From an uncultured Eubacteriales bacterium (GTDB lineage Bacteria > Bacillota > Clostridia > Oscillospirales > Acutalibacteraceae), in the NCBI GenBank assembly GCA_934394855.1, contig CAKRRH010000010.1, forward strand, positions 1 to 54,572: 54,572 nucleotides of DNA. Reading direction: 5' to 3'. Made by a program: the position numbers and the translations under genes. Each line of letters starts with the position of its first letter. Within the stretch, counting starts at the first letter, position 1. This document shows positions 13,734 through 23,090 of this stretch, in pieces. The notes under the pieces are model-generated. The model worked only from the letters and a program-made list of their open reading frames with translations, did no database searches and was not told the DNA's origin.

Positions 13734-16046
13734 TTACATATTAACAACAATCTCGTGAACTTTGCCGTCGCCGAAGATTTTGATTTCATTGCCGTCAACA
13801 TTATTGCCGTCAACTGTGATTGATGATGTTCCCGACTGTTTTCCGCTCTCATTATTAACCGTGATTTTATAAACATCACCACGGAATTTGCGGTCGAGAG
13901 TGACCTTCTTCCAATCATGCGGAATGCACGGGGTAAGCGTGAAGCTGTCATATGACGGATTGAAGCCCATCATATACTGCGTGATTGCTCTGAACATCCA
14001 GCCCGCTGTGCCTGTTACCCATGCGAACAATGTTTCGCCCTTGCGTGGGTTATCGGGACCGAAGAACATATTTGTTACGACATATGGCTCACAGCCCGAG
14101 TGAGCCGACGGATTTGTCTTTGAATCGGGCAAAATCTTTGAAATCGTTTCATATGCCTTGTCGCCTCTGCCCTCCAAGCAATCGGCAACGACCTTAAATG
14201 TGCCGCCGTGGCAATATGGCGTGCCGTTCTCCCAAATTCCGGGGATAAAGCTTGTGAGTCTGCCGATTTTATTGTTAAAGCTTGTATATGTCGGATAGAG
14301 TGTGAGCGGTCCGAAATCGCTGTCAAGATATGTATCAACAGCGTCAAGGCACATCTTTTTGCGCTCATCGTCCGCAACGCCCGAAAGCACTGCCCATGTC
14401 TGCGAATTAAGATAGATCATGCCCTCTTTTTCGGTATGTGAGCCTACCTTGTCGCCATAATCGTTGATTGCCGCAAGATACCATTTTCCGTCCCAACCGT
14501 TTTCGTTAACGGCTTTTTTGATTTTCTCGGCACGCTCTTTCATTTCGTTATAGATTGCTTCATCTTTTACGATATTGCGTGCAAGCTCCGCTGTGTTGTT
14601 AAGCGCATAGTAAAGTGCGATCGATGTCCAAACGCTCTCGCCCTTGCCTTTAAGTCCGGTCATGTTCAGCGAATCGTTCCAGTCGCCGTCACGGGAATGA
14701 ACCAAGCCATCAGCGCCCAAATCGTCGGAAGCAAAACGAGCCGCCGTGAGCATATGTTCCCAAACGGTGTCCTCTCCCTCATCAAGGTACTTGACACGCT
14801 CATTCAAAAATGCAGCGTCGCCTGTTTCTTTAATATATGCATTGATTGTCGGAGCAACCCAAGTAGGACCGTCCGAATATACATGATGATCAAGAGGCAG
14901 CCAACCGCGAACGCATCTGCCGTCGGAATACATATATGTAAGTGTTTCAAGTATTTTTTCCTTTGCAAGCGTCGGGTTGAACGATGCAACAGCCCATGCA
15001 TCCTGGAGCTGGTCTCTGAAGCCTTTTCCGGTATCACGACCGACCTCGGCGCAAAGCTGAACCTGCTGCTTTAACCAATAGTTCGCAAAATTATTTATCT
15101 TTTCATCGGGTGTGTCAACGAAAATATCCGTTGCCATGCCCTTTTTCGATTCCAGCAGCTCGTTAAAATTGCTCTCGATTTTGCCGTCTGTAAAAATCTT
15201 CTTAGCATATGCATTTGCGGTGTCCATGCTGTCAACAGCGCCGATAATCACGCTGAATGAAACGCTCTCATGCGCCGCAATCGTGAAATCGTGCTGAAGA
15301 ACGCCGACCATCTGCTCGCAGGCCGCCAAAGAATTTGACAATTTATCATTATTAACGCCGTCGGGTGAAAATACATTTCCGTAAACACCCAAAAACGCAC
15401 GCTTTGAAGTATCAAACGCAATCGGCGCAATGTTTGATGCCATGAAACCGTTGAACCATTCGTGCGGACGCTCCATTGCCTTGTTGAAGCATACGATCAC
15501 ATTGTTTTCCTTGTCAAACTCACCGTGGACATATGAGTTATAGTCGCTGTAACGCTGATAACCCTCAAGCTGGAATTCGGCAAATGAATATGCGCTGACT
15601 TCCTTTGTCTTGTCGGTGTCGTTTGTAAGTGTGATTGTCCAAATCTCGCACGGATCTTCGGCATTGATAAATACTCTTGCTTTTGCGTTCAATCCGTCGC
15701 AGGTCGACTGAATATATGAATATCCGAGACCGTGAATGCATTCAAAATCCTCAACCGGGGTTTTGCACGGATACCAACCGGGGTTAAAGGTCTTGCCCGT
15801 TGATTTATCCTTGATGTAAAAATAACGGTTGCCGTCACGAATTACCGAGCAGCGGCCTTTTCCGTCGGGATCAATGTAGCTTTGCGCACGAGCGCCGTAT
15901 GCACCGACGCCTCCGCCCAAATGGTTGATGCCTGACAAAATTCTTGCGTTCCAGATGTAGTTTAACATCGGGCGCGGCAGTTCGGTTTTGACAATGCGAT
16001 ATTCATTGCCCTGTCTGTACTCGCCGAAATCATTCCATTCGTTCAT
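13734..16046 (-). CDS. GH94 glycoside phosphorylase of uncertain specificity
   Basis: Cytoplasmic inverting phosphorylase of 770 residues that would use phosphate to split a beta-linked disaccharide into a sugar 1-phosphate and a sugar or acid. The N-terminal beta-sandwich (~1-300) contains CSVIRDGNRYFYIKD and CIHGLGYSYIQS. The alpha6/alpha6 barrel contains KGFRDQLQDAWA and the catalytic Asp motif RDGDWNDSLN (DWND at 455-458). Length is close to cellobionate and chitobiose phosphorylases and well below cellodextrin or laminaribiose phosphorylases, but the substrate cannot be fixed by eye. No signal peptide. AAGGA precedes the ATG. Last gene of a three-gene run with a zinc-finger gene and cellobiose phosphorylase. 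Confidence 0.88.
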   Translation of the reverse strand: MNEWNDFGEYRQGNEYRIVKTELPRPMLNYIWNARILSGINHLGGGVGAYGARAQSYIDPDGKGRCSVIRDGNRYFYIKDKSTGKTFNPGWYPCKTPVEDFECIHGLGYSYIQSTCDGLNAKARVFINAEDPCEIWTITLTNDTDKTKEVSAYSFAEFQLEGYQRYSDYNSYVHGEFDKENNVIVCFNKAMERPHEWFNGFMASNIAPIAFDTSKRAFLGVYGNVFSPDGVNNDKLSNSLAACEQMVGVLQHDFTIAAHESVSFSVIIGAVDSMDTANAYAKKIFTDGKIESNFNELLESKKGMATDIFVDTPDEKINNFANYWLKQQVQLCAEVGRDTGKGFRDQLQDAWAVASFNPTLAKEKILETLTYMYSDGRCVRGWLPLDHHVYSDGPTWVAPTINAYIKETGDAAFLNERVKYLDEGEDTVWEHMLTAARFASDDLGADGLVHSRDGDWNDSLNMTGLKGKGESVWTSIALYYALNNTAELARNIVKDEAIYNEMKERAEKIKKAVNENGWDGKWYLAAINDYGDKVGSHTEKEGMIYLNSQTWAVLSGVADDERKKMCLDAVDTYLDSDFGPLTLYPTYTSFNNKIGRLTSFIPGIWENGTPYCHGGTFKVVADCLEGRGDKAYETISKILPDSKTNPSAHSGCEPYVVTNMFFGPDNPRKGETLFAWVTGTAGWMFRAITQYMMGFNPSYDSFTLTPCIPHDWKKVTLDRKFRGDVYKITVNNESGKQSGTSSITVDGNNVDGNEIKIFGDGKVHEIVVNM

Positions 16047-16084
16047 TTGATAATCTTCCTTTATATCTGTTTTAGTTTATCTTT

Positions 16085-16717
16085 TTATCTGCTTTTGGTA
16101 ATTTCGTTTACAAACGAAACACATTCATATAAATCATCGACCGCATTTTTCATAAGCTCCGAATCAAATCGAATCGGAGACTTTAACAGCGAAATTTTGG
16201 CGGCAGGCTCAACAAGCGCGCTTGTTTTGATTATGAAATCAAAGCTGTCGCAAAGCGGCTCTTTTTTAAATAATCCACGCTTTGTTTCGGATTTTTGCTT
16301 CATCACAACAGAGTAAAGCTCATCAGCCGTTTTGCCGATTATGTCCTCCGCTTCTGTTGTTTTGCCGCAAACTTCAATTTGACAGGACAAAATATCACTA
16401 AACTCATGAACATATGCCCGATTTGTGAGATGTCCGCAAAGCCGTGACCAATATTTATTTTTTGAGTCTGCGCAAATGAGTCCTACCGCAAATTTGTCGG
16501 GAATCATCTGCGCTCGCCGCTTGTCGCTTTCGTTTGCGTCGTCAATATAGGGTCTGATCTCATCCGCCGTCATTGACGAAATCTTCAAAAAATCGTTGAT
16601 TCCGGTGCGGTCATAGCACTTATGACAAATGTATTCCCGACCTGCATAATCCTTTTTGATAAGGATTTTGTTCATGTCGCATTCTTCATGACAAAATGAA
16701 CACACTTTTCCTGCCAT
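16085..16717 (-). CDS. Zinc-finger protein of unknown function
   Basis: A 210-residue protein, not recognised with certainty. The N terminus holds Cys pairs (VCSFCHEEC at ~5-13, then ICHKCYDR at ~30-37) that would form one zinc ribbon, as in DUF4428-like proteins. The remaining ~170 residues look like an alpha/beta domain with no catalytic motif I can identify. GAGGTGA lies 4 bases before the ATG. It sits between two GH94 genes, 38 bases from the downstream one and 53 from the upstream one, so it is probably co-transcribed; a link to beta-glucoside use is inference from position only. Confidence 0.7.
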   Translation of the reverse strand: MAGKVCSFCHEECDMNKILIKKDYAGREYICHKCYDRTGINDFLKISSMTADEIRPYIDDANESDKRRAQMIPDKFAVGLICADSKNKYWSRLCGHLTNRAYVHEFSDILSCQIEVCGKTTEAEDIIGKTADELYSVVMKQKSETKRGLFKKEPLCDSFDFIIKTSALVEPAAKISLLKSPIRFDSELMKNAVDDLYECVSFVNEITKSR

Positions 16718-16769
16718 GACCTCACCTCGTTTATGTTTTGATTTTCAGTCGAATCAATATGAATCAAAT

Positions 16770-19205
16770 TCAGCCCATTACGACCGTTACGTGTCTTGTT
16801 TCGTTCTTGCCCGACGGTTTAACCATGTTTCCGTCCTGATTTACGCCGTCAACGGTGATGTATTTAACACCCTTCTGAACGCCTGCGGTGTTATCAACGT
16901 CAATGATGAATGTATCGCCTCTGAACTTGCGTGTAACGGTGAATTTTTTGAGTGTATCGGGCACGCACGGATTGATTATCAGTCCGTCATAGTCGGGCAT
17001 GATTCCCAAAATGTAGCGTGATACATTATAGAATGTCCATGCGGCGGTGCCTGTTAGCCATGAGTTTTTGGCTTCGCCGAAGTTTTTAGCGTCTCTTCCT
17101 GCAATCATCTGCGAATATACATAGGGCTCTGTGCGGTGAACATCGCTGATTTCCTCAAGATATGCGGGGCAGGTGCGTTTATATACTTCAAATGCACGGT
17201 TGCCTCTTCCGATAACCGTTTCGGCAATCGAGATCCACGGATTGTTGTGGCAGAATATGCCGCCGTTTTCTTTATATCCGGGCGGATAGCTCGAAATTTC
17301 GCCAAGCTCCAGGTGATAACGGGTATATGACGGTGAATTGAGAACGATTCCGTATTTTGTATCAAGCATTTCCTTAACCGAATCAAGCGCTGTTACTGCT
17401 TTTCCGTTTTCAACGCCGATTCCTGCCATTACGCAGAAGCCCTGCGGCTCGATAAAGATTTTACCCTCGTCGCATTCGTCAGAACCGATTTTTTTGCCGT
17501 ATGCGTCATATGCACGGACAAACCATTTGCCGTCCCAACCTGCGGTTTCAACGGCTTCGGTCATCTTTTTAACTTCGTCAGCCGCATAGTCGGCTTCGTC
17601 GTTCATGCCCTTCATTTTGCAGATGTTGATGTAGTCGGGACCGACAGCAACGAACATTCCCGCAATGAATACCGATTCTGCAACCGGACCCTCTGACGGA
17701 CCGAATGTCTGGAATGATTCACCCGGTACTTTCGAGAAGCAGTTGAGGTTGAGGCAGTCGTTCCAGTCTGCACGACCGATAAGCGGGAGCTTGTGCGGTC
17801 CGAGATTGTTCACAACATGATCAAAGCTTCTTTTAAGGTGAGTCATGAGCGGTGCGGCTTTCGACTCGTCGTTGTCAAACGGCACCATCTCGTCAAGAAT
17901 CGTCATGTCGCCTGTTTCTTTAATGTATGCCGCAACGCCGAAGATCAGCCACAGCGGATCATCGTTAAATCCGCTTCCGATTTCGTTGTTGCCCTTTTTG
18001 GTAAGCGGCTGATATTGATGATATGCCGAGCCGTCTTCCATTTGAGTTGCCGCAATGTCAAGAATTCTTTCTCTTGCTCTTGCAGGAATAAGATGAACAA
18101 ATCCGAGAAGATCCTGGGTCGAATCTCTGAAGCCCATTCCGCGTCCGATTCCCGATTCAAAATATGAAGCCGAGCGTGACATATTGAATGTGACCATGCA
18201 CTGATACTGGTTCCATGTGTTGACCATGCGGTTGAGCTTGTCGTCGTCGGACGAAAGGGTGTATGTAGAAAGAAGATTCTCCCAATAGTTTTTCAAATCG
18301 TCAAGCGCTTTGTCGACCTGTTCGTCGGTTCTGAATTTTGAAAGCAATGCCTTTGCAGGCGCTTTGTTGATTACATTCGGCGCTTCAAATTTTTCCTCTT
18401 CGGGATTTTCGCAATATCCGAGAACGAAAATCAACGATTTTTCTTCGCCAGGTTTTAATGTCATTCTGATGCAGTGTGAGCCGATCGGCGACCAGCCGCT
18501 TGCAACAGAATTGCGGGGCTTATCTTCAAAAACGGCGTCGGGACGGTCAAAACCGTTGTAAAGACCCATGAAGGTTTCACGGTCGGTATCAAATCCGTCA
18601 ACCTCAGCGTTTACGCTGAATACGGCATAATGATTTCTGCGCTCTCTGTACTCGGTTTTATGATAGATCTCGCTGCCGATCACCTCAACTTCGCCAGTTG
18701 AGAAGTTGCGCTGGAAGTTTGTGCTGTCGTCCTGAGCATTCCAAAGACAAAATTCAACAAACGAATATACCGAAAAGCTCTTTTCCGAGTCGCTGTTATT
18801 TTTGAATTTGAGTCTGTGAACTTCGCAAGCATTTTTAAGCGGAACGAACGAAGTCTGTTCAACCGCAAGACCGTCAACCTGCGAAGAGATTATGCTGTAA
18901 CCGAGACCGTGACGGCATGAATAGCTCTCATAGGGAGTTTTGACCGGCAAAAATCCGGGTGTGAACACCTTTTTGCCGTCATTTATGTAAAAATAGCGTC
19001 CGCCTGCGTCGGTTGGGACATTGTTGTAGCGATAGCGTGTGATTCGCAGCATTCTTGCATCCTTGTAAAAGCAATAGCCGCCCGATGTGTTTGAGATAAG
19101 TGAGAAAAAGTCCTCGTTGCCGAGATAGTTGATCCACGGATATGGAGTCAGCGGATTTTCAATGACATATTCTCGCTTTGCGTCGTCAAAATGACCGAAT
19201 TTCAT
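16770..19205 (-). CDS. Cellobiose phosphorylase (GH94)
   Basis: Splits cellobiose with phosphate into alpha-glucose 1-phosphate and glucose in the cytoplasm, sparing one ATP. The N terminus MKFGHFDDAKREYVI, PYPWINYLG, FFSLISNTSGGY, ITRYRYNNVP and GGRYFYI are hallmark cellobiose phosphorylase sequences. The catalytic Asp motif is GRADWNDCLNLNCF (DWND at 480-483). From the ATG at 19205, with AAAGGA 9 bases upstream, the length is 811, the family norm; a longer frame to 19223 has no such support. First gene of the run with the zinc-finger and second GH94 genes. Confidence 0.96.
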   Translation of the reverse strand: MKFGHFDDAKREYVIENPLTPYPWINYLGNEDFFSLISNTSGGYCFYKDARMLRITRYRYNNVPTDAGGRYFYINDGKKVFTPGFLPVKTPYESYSCRHGLGYSIISSQVDGLAVEQTSFVPLKNACEVHRLKFKNNSDSEKSFSVYSFVEFCLWNAQDDSTNFQRNFSTGEVEVIGSEIYHKTEYRERRNHYAVFSVNAEVDGFDTDRETFMGLYNGFDRPDAVFEDKPRNSVASGWSPIGSHCIRMTLKPGEEKSLIFVLGYCENPEEEKFEAPNVINKAPAKALLSKFRTDEQVDKALDDLKNYWENLLSTYTLSSDDDKLNRMVNTWNQYQCMVTFNMSRSASYFESGIGRGMGFRDSTQDLLGFVHLIPARARERILDIAATQMEDGSAYHQYQPLTKKGNNEIGSGFNDDPLWLIFGVAAYIKETGDMTILDEMVPFDNDESKAAPLMTHLKRSFDHVVNNLGPHKLPLIGRADWNDCLNLNCFSKVPGESFQTFGPSEGPVAESVFIAGMFVAVGPDYINICKMKGMNDEADYAADEVKKMTEAVETAGWDGKWFVRAYDAYGKKIGSDECDEGKIFIEPQGFCVMAGIGVENGKAVTALDSVKEMLDTKYGIVLNSPSYTRYHLELGEISSYPPGYKENGGIFCHNNPWISIAETVIGRGNRAFEVYKRTCPAYLEEISDVHRTEPYVYSQMIAGRDAKNFGEAKNSWLTGTAAWTFYNVSRYILGIMPDYDGLIINPCVPDTLKKFTVTRKFRGDTFIIDVDNTAGVQKGVKYITVDGVNQDGNMVKPSGKNETRHVTVVMG

Positions 19206-19477
19206 AGTAATGTTTCCTTTCAAATAAATCTATGCCCGCATCTTTAAAAGACAAGCAAAATCGGGCAAAAATATACATAATATATAATAAATGATAAAAT
19301 GTGTAAAATCAAGCAATATTTCATATTTACAAGAAAAATAACACAAAATATGCGTCACGGTTATGTAATAATGATTCTGTTTGTTAAATAACGGTATTAA
19401 AATTGCACAAAGAACAATTAAAACCATTGTGCATAACGCACTAAATAAACAAAATTTGTAAATAATACTCTCGGTTA
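19206..19477. other. AT-rich divergent intergenic region
   Basis: About 270 AT-rich bases between the cellobiose phosphorylase start and the promoter of the SCP2-like gene. It must hold the phosphorylase promoter on the minus strand, but several TATA-like stretches compete and none stands out. No operator palindrome, RNA gene or reading frame with gene-like features was seen. Confidence 0.5.
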
Positions 19478-19506
19478 TTGACTTTATCCGCACGAAGTGG
19501 TATAAT
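19478..19506 (+). promoter_or_regulatory. Promoter of the SCP2-like/histone-tail gene
   Basis: TTGACT (19478-19483) and TATAAT (19501-19506) are separated by 17 bases, giving a leader of about 30 bases before the ATG. Confidence 0.8.
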
Positions 19507-19543
19507 TGTCACAAATCTATCATAGGGAGTGCAATTTGAGATT

Positions 19544-20083
19544 ATGACTTTTGAAAAGAAATTTTCTACGCTTAAAACAAAATTCAACAAAGCAGATGTT
19601 AAAAAGCTTCCCGAGAACTTTGCAATTCAGTTTACAATGACCGACGAAGATTGCGGCGGCACATTTTATATTGCTAACATTGACGGAACTTTTTCTGTTG
19701 AACCGTATGATTATGTCGACAACAATGCGGCTGTAACAGGCGCATCTGCCGACATCGCAAAAATCAGCGCAGGCACAGTTGCCGACTCGCTTGAGATCTT
19801 CCCCGATTCCGCAATCGTTTTTGAAGTTGCAAAGGCATATAAATCGGAAAAGAAGCCGGCGGCTAAAAAGACAACAAAGACTGCCGCTAAGAAACCCGCT
19901 GCAAAGAAGCCTGCTGCAAAGGCAGTTAAGAAAACAGCCGAAAAGGTTGAAAAAGCAACCGCAAAGGTAGTTGCAAAGACTGCTGAAAAGCCTGTTAAAA
20001 CAGAAGCAAAGGCTGAGAAAGCTCCTGCTAAGACAGAGGCCAAAGCCGCTGCTAAGACCGCTGACAAAAAATCAGCAAAATAA
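19544..20083 (+). CDS. SCP2-like domain with lysine/alanine-rich histone H1-like tail
   Basis: A 179-residue, two-part protein. Residues ~1-100 (MTFEKKFSTLKTKFNKADVK, IQFTMTDEDCGGTFYIANID, VEPYDYVDNNAAVTGASADI) resemble a small SCP2 sterol-carrier-type lipid-binding fold. Residues ~105-179 are almost only Lys, Ala, Pro, Thr, Val and Glu, with repeated AKKPAAKKPAAK-like units as in histone H1-like nucleoid proteins. The tail should be disordered and bind DNA, RNA or acidic polymers. The ATG at 19544 is chosen; a GTG at 19529 is also possible and overlaps the GGGAG ribosome-binding site. Codon use looks native. Function unknown. Confidence 0.75.
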   Translation: MTFEKKFSTLKTKFNKADVKKLPENFAIQFTMTDEDCGGTFYIANIDGTFSVEPYDYVDNNAAVTGASADIAKISAGTVADSLEIFPDSAIVFEVAKAYKSEKKPAAKKTTKTAAKKPAAKKPAAKAVKKTAEKVEKATAKVVAKTAEKPVKTEAKAEKAPAKTEAKAAAKTADKKSAK

Positions 20084-20128
20084 TTATCAGCTTATTTCTT
20101 ATTTCATAATAATCCTAATATTTTCTGA

Positions 20129-20167
20129 AGCAAAAGCACTGACTTTTAGTTGGTGTTTTTGCTTTTT
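20129..20167 (+). terminator. Terminator of the SCP2-like gene
   Basis: AGCAAAAGCAC pairs imperfectly with GTGTTTTTGCT (about 20129-20162) and is followed by a T run. Confidence 0.65.
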
Positions 20168-20293
20168 ATTTATATTTTTATCCGCTAAACTCAAACCACT
20201 CAGCCGATTAGTTCATTTGAAGCCGCCAAAAAATACTGCTCATATGATTTGCCGATTTGAGCCGCTCAAGCTAAAACGCTCGAACCGAGCGAC

Positions 20294-20827
20294 TTACCCG
20301 AAAAACAAATTCACGGTGATGACGCTTACCGTGATTCCGACAAAATCGGCAAAAAGCGCCGCAATCAGCGTATGACGAATGTGTTTTGTGCCGACCGAGC
20401 CGAAATACAGCGTTGACGAATAAAATGTAGTTTCGCCCGATGCGCAGATCGTGCTTGCCATTCGTCCCGAAAGCGAATCCGCACCGCAGGTTTTAAGCAG
20501 ATTATCCAAAAGCGCAACCGTTCCGCTGCCCGAAATCGGTCTTAAAATCAGCATCGGCACAATGTCGGGCGGTATGTGCAGAAAATCGGTCACGACCGCC
20601 GCCGAATTTGCCAAAAAATCGAGCACACCCGACGAGCGGAACATCTCAACCGCCGTCACAAGTCCCACAAGCGAGGGTATTATTTGCAAGGTCGTTTTGA
20701 TCCCGTCGCCGGCTCCCTGCAAAAACACTCCGAAAATATTGCTTTTAAGTCTAATCAACCCGAATATGATTATCACAGCCGCAAGCAAAGGCAAAGCCAC
20801 TGCGGCAGAATCGACAAATACTCCCAT
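20294..20827 (-). CDS. spmB: Spore maturation protein B
   Basis: Membrane protein of 177 residues with about five hydrophobic segments. It belongs to the nucleoside-recognition (Gate) domain group. Typical stretches are GAGDGIKTTLQIIPSLVGLVTA, PPDIVPMLILRPISGSG and ASGETTFYSSTLYFGSV. In Bacillus, SpmA and SpmB are needed for normal dehydration of the spore core. The gene begins immediately after spmA, with zero spacing, so the two are translationally coupled. Confidence 0.92.
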   Translation of the reverse strand: MGVFVDSAAVALPLLAAVIIIFGLIRLKSNIFGVFLQGAGDGIKTTLQIIPSLVGLVTAVEMFRSSGVLDFLANSAAVVTDFLHIPPDIVPMLILRPISGSGTVALLDNLLKTCGADSLSGRMASTICASGETTFYSSTLYFGSVGTKHIRHTLIAALFADFVGITVSVITVNLFFG

Positions 20828-21424
20828 CTATCCGTCCGCCTTTTTGATCGGGCAAAGCCGATTCAGCATATTCGCAAGCGCAATTCCGAAAACCAGCGCC
20901 GAGACCGACGCCACCCACACGCACGGCAATATATCAAGCGGCGTTTTTGAGCCTGCCTTTGTCCTTAACATCGCAACGGTTGTCGGAATTATTTGAAGTG
21001 AGGCTGTGTTTATTACAACAAATGTCACCATGTGGTCCGACGCATAATCCGAATCAATCTGTTCGCCGCAAAGCTCCTTCATCGCCCTCAGTCCAAACGG
21101 CGTTGCCGCATTGCCAAGCCCTAACATATTCGCCGTCATGTTCATTGCAATCGCTCCTGCCGCCGCAGATTTTGTGTTGATTCCGGGAAATATTATTCTA
21201 AGTATAGGTCTAAGGGCATAGGTAATTATGTCGGTAAAGCCCGATTTTTGCGCAATGTTCATCAGCCCCGAAAAAAAGCAGATGCACCCGCAAAGACTGA
21301 TTGCAATTGTGATCGAGTTTTGCGCTCCCGAAAATATTGCAGAGGTAAGCCCATCGGCGTTGCCGGTTAAGACCCCCGAAACGATCGAAATAATCATCAA
21401 ACCCGACCACAAATAATCTATCAT
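20828..21424 (-). CDS. spmA: Spore maturation protein A
   Basis: Membrane protein of 198 residues, partner of SpmB in spore-core dehydration. It has about four or five hydrophobic helices and the family stretch AIAMNMTANMLGLGNAATPF followed by GLRAMKEL, and VVINTASLQIIPTTVA. The ATG at 21424 is chosen because AGGTGA lies 7 bases upstream; a TTG two codons earlier is less likely. First gene of spmA-spmB. No other spore cortex gene is adjacent. Confidence 0.92.
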   Translation of the reverse strand: MIDYLWSGLMIISIVSGVLTGNADGLTSAIFSGAQNSITIAISLCGCICFFSGLMNIAQKSGFTDIITYALRPILRIIFPGINTKSAAAGAIAMNMTANMLGLGNAATPFGLRAMKELCGEQIDSDYASDHMVTFVVINTASLQIIPTTVAMLRTKAGSKTPLDILPCVWVASVSALVFGIALANMLNRLCPIKKADG

Positions 21425-21499
21425 AATCAATTCACCTGCAAGAATAATAAAAATATATGATTTATTCGCACCAATCGGCGTTTATTTTTGATAAAAACC

Positions 21500-21528
21500 T
21501 TGAAATAACCGCAAAAAAATAGTAAAAT
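21500..21528 (+). promoter_or_regulatory. Promoter of the GT4 gene
   Basis: TTGAAA (21500-21505) and TAAAAT (21523-21528) with 17-base spacing, about 40 bases before the GT4 start codon. Confidence 0.6.
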
Positions 21529-21569
21529 GAATATAATTATGTATATGAAATTTTGCAAGAGGTGAGAAC

Positions 21570-23063
21570 ATGAAGTTAAAAGTAGGTTTATTTAACGAAT
21601 CATTCCCCCCGACAATAGACGGCGTTGCAAACGCTGTGTTCAATTATGCAAAATATATTCAGAAAAATCACGGAACGGCGACGGTCGTCACCCCGAAATA
21701 TCCAAATGTTGAGGACAACTACGATTTTGAAGTATATCGCTATCAGTCCGCCGATGTTTCAAAGAGTCTCGGCTACCGTGTGGGCAATATGTTCTCGATG
21801 AAAACGCTCCGTGACCTTTATCAAAAGGATTTTGATCTGATTCATATACATTCGCCCTTTACAAGCTCGGTGATCGTGTCGGAGCTTAAAAAGCTTCGTG
21901 CCGACATTCCCGTAGTCGTGACCTATCACACAAAATTCGACATCGAATTTCAAAAGCGGCTGAAAGTAAAATCACTTTGCGATGTTGCGGAAAAGTTTTT
22001 GCGCCACAATCTTTCTGAAGCCGACGAGGTTTGGGTAGTATCGGAGGGTGCGGTCGAGTCGTTGCGAAATGTCGGATACAAAGGTCCCTATCGCATTATG
22101 AAAAACGGAACCGACTTTGAGCGTGGAAAATCATCAAATGAAGAAGTGGCAGAATTACGGCAGGAATATGGCATTTCGCCTGATGAAAAACTGTTTTTGT
22201 TCGTCGGCAGAATGATGTGGTATAAAAACATCGGGCTGATAATCGACGCCTTAAAGCAGCTGCCCGACGACATGAATTACAAAATGCTGTTTGTCGGCGA
22301 CGGCAACGACCTTGAGCACGCTCGTGAATATGTCCGCAGAATAGGCCTTAGCGACCGAGTGGTTTTTGCGGGAGGCATTACCGACAGAGAAAAGGTCAGA
22401 ACCTGTTTTTCTGCGGCGGATCTGTTTTTGTTCCCCTCAACCTATGATACCGCGGGTCTTGTCGTGATGGAAGCGGCGGCTTGTTCGCTGCCGAGCGTTT
22501 TGGTTGACGGCTCATGTGCGGCGGAGGATGTTGTTGATGATTTTTCGGGTTATCTTTGCAATGAGAACGCAAAAAGCCTTGCGGATAAGATAATATATGC
22601 AATGTCTGACGACGAAAAACGCAAAACGATCGGCGAAAATGCGTCACGCTATGTTTATCTTTCATGGGAAGATTCGGTTGCCCGAGGATATAAACGCTAT
22701 TGCGAGCTTTACAATGAATTTCATAAAAACGGCGCAAAAAAGAGCATAATCGAAAAGACAATGCCGAAAAATTTGAAAAAGAGCATTACGACCACCGTCA
22801 GCACCGGCGGTAAAATCGTAAAACGAGTCGGGGTTCATATTAAAACCGTGTCGGAGGACACGGCAACCGATGTAATAAACGCATCTAAAAAGGCGGTGTC
22901 CGGCGTTAAATCATTTTCGGTAAAAACCGCAGGAGATGTGAAAAACGCAACTCAAAATGCGGCTGATAATGTAAAAAACGCAGTTAAGCGAGCCGCTGAT
23001 TCGACTAAGGAAATCTTTAAATCAAACGACATTATAAATCAATTTAAAAATAATGATAAATAA
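21570..23063 (+). CDS. Family 4 glycosyltransferase with amphipathic C-terminal tail
   Basis: GT-B fold transferase of 497 residues, retaining mechanism. The N-terminal domain begins VGLFNESFPPTIDGVANAV, with DLIHIHSPF and VVTYHTKFDIEF. The C-terminal nucleotide-sugar domain has LFLFVGRMMWYKNIGL and the ExxE-type region FPSTYDTAGLVVMEAAAC. This pattern matches diacylglycerol glucosyl/galactosyltransferases and related UgtP-like or alpha-monoglucosyl-diacylglycerol synthases. From ~400 on there is an unusual ~95-residue tail of Lys/Ala/Asn/Val repeats (VKNATQNAADNVKNAVKRAA), likely an amphipathic helix for membrane binding. GAGGTGAG precedes the ATG. Confidence 0.88.
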   Translation: MKLKVGLFNESFPPTIDGVANAVFNYAKYIQKNHGTATVVTPKYPNVEDNYDFEVYRYQSADVSKSLGYRVGNMFSMKTLRDLYQKDFDLIHIHSPFTSSVIVSELKKLRADIPVVVTYHTKFDIEFQKRLKVKSLCDVAEKFLRHNLSEADEVWVVSEGAVESLRNVGYKGPYRIMKNGTDFERGKSSNEEVAELRQEYGISPDEKLFLFVGRMMWYKNIGLIIDALKQLPDDMNYKMLFVGDGNDLEHAREYVRRIGLSDRVVFAGGITDREKVRTCFSAADLFLFPSTYDTAGLVVMEAAACSLPSVLVDGSCAAEDVVDDFSGYLCNENAKSLADKIIYAMSDDEKRKTIGENASRYVYLSWEDSVARGYKRYCELYNEFHKNGAKKSIIEKTMPKNLKKSITTTVSTGGKIVKRVGVHIKTVSEDTATDVINASKKAVSGVKSFSVKTAGDVKNATQNAADNVKNAVKRAADSTKEIFKSNDIINQFKNNDK

Positions 23064-23090
23064 ACACATTTTGAAAGGAATTTGAAAAAA

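Noticed and set aside
19711..20067. Ala/Val/Phe-rich minus-strand frame opposite the histone-like tail
   Set aside because: Antisense of Lys/Ala codons; no ribosome-binding site and no membrane-protein pattern beyond composition.
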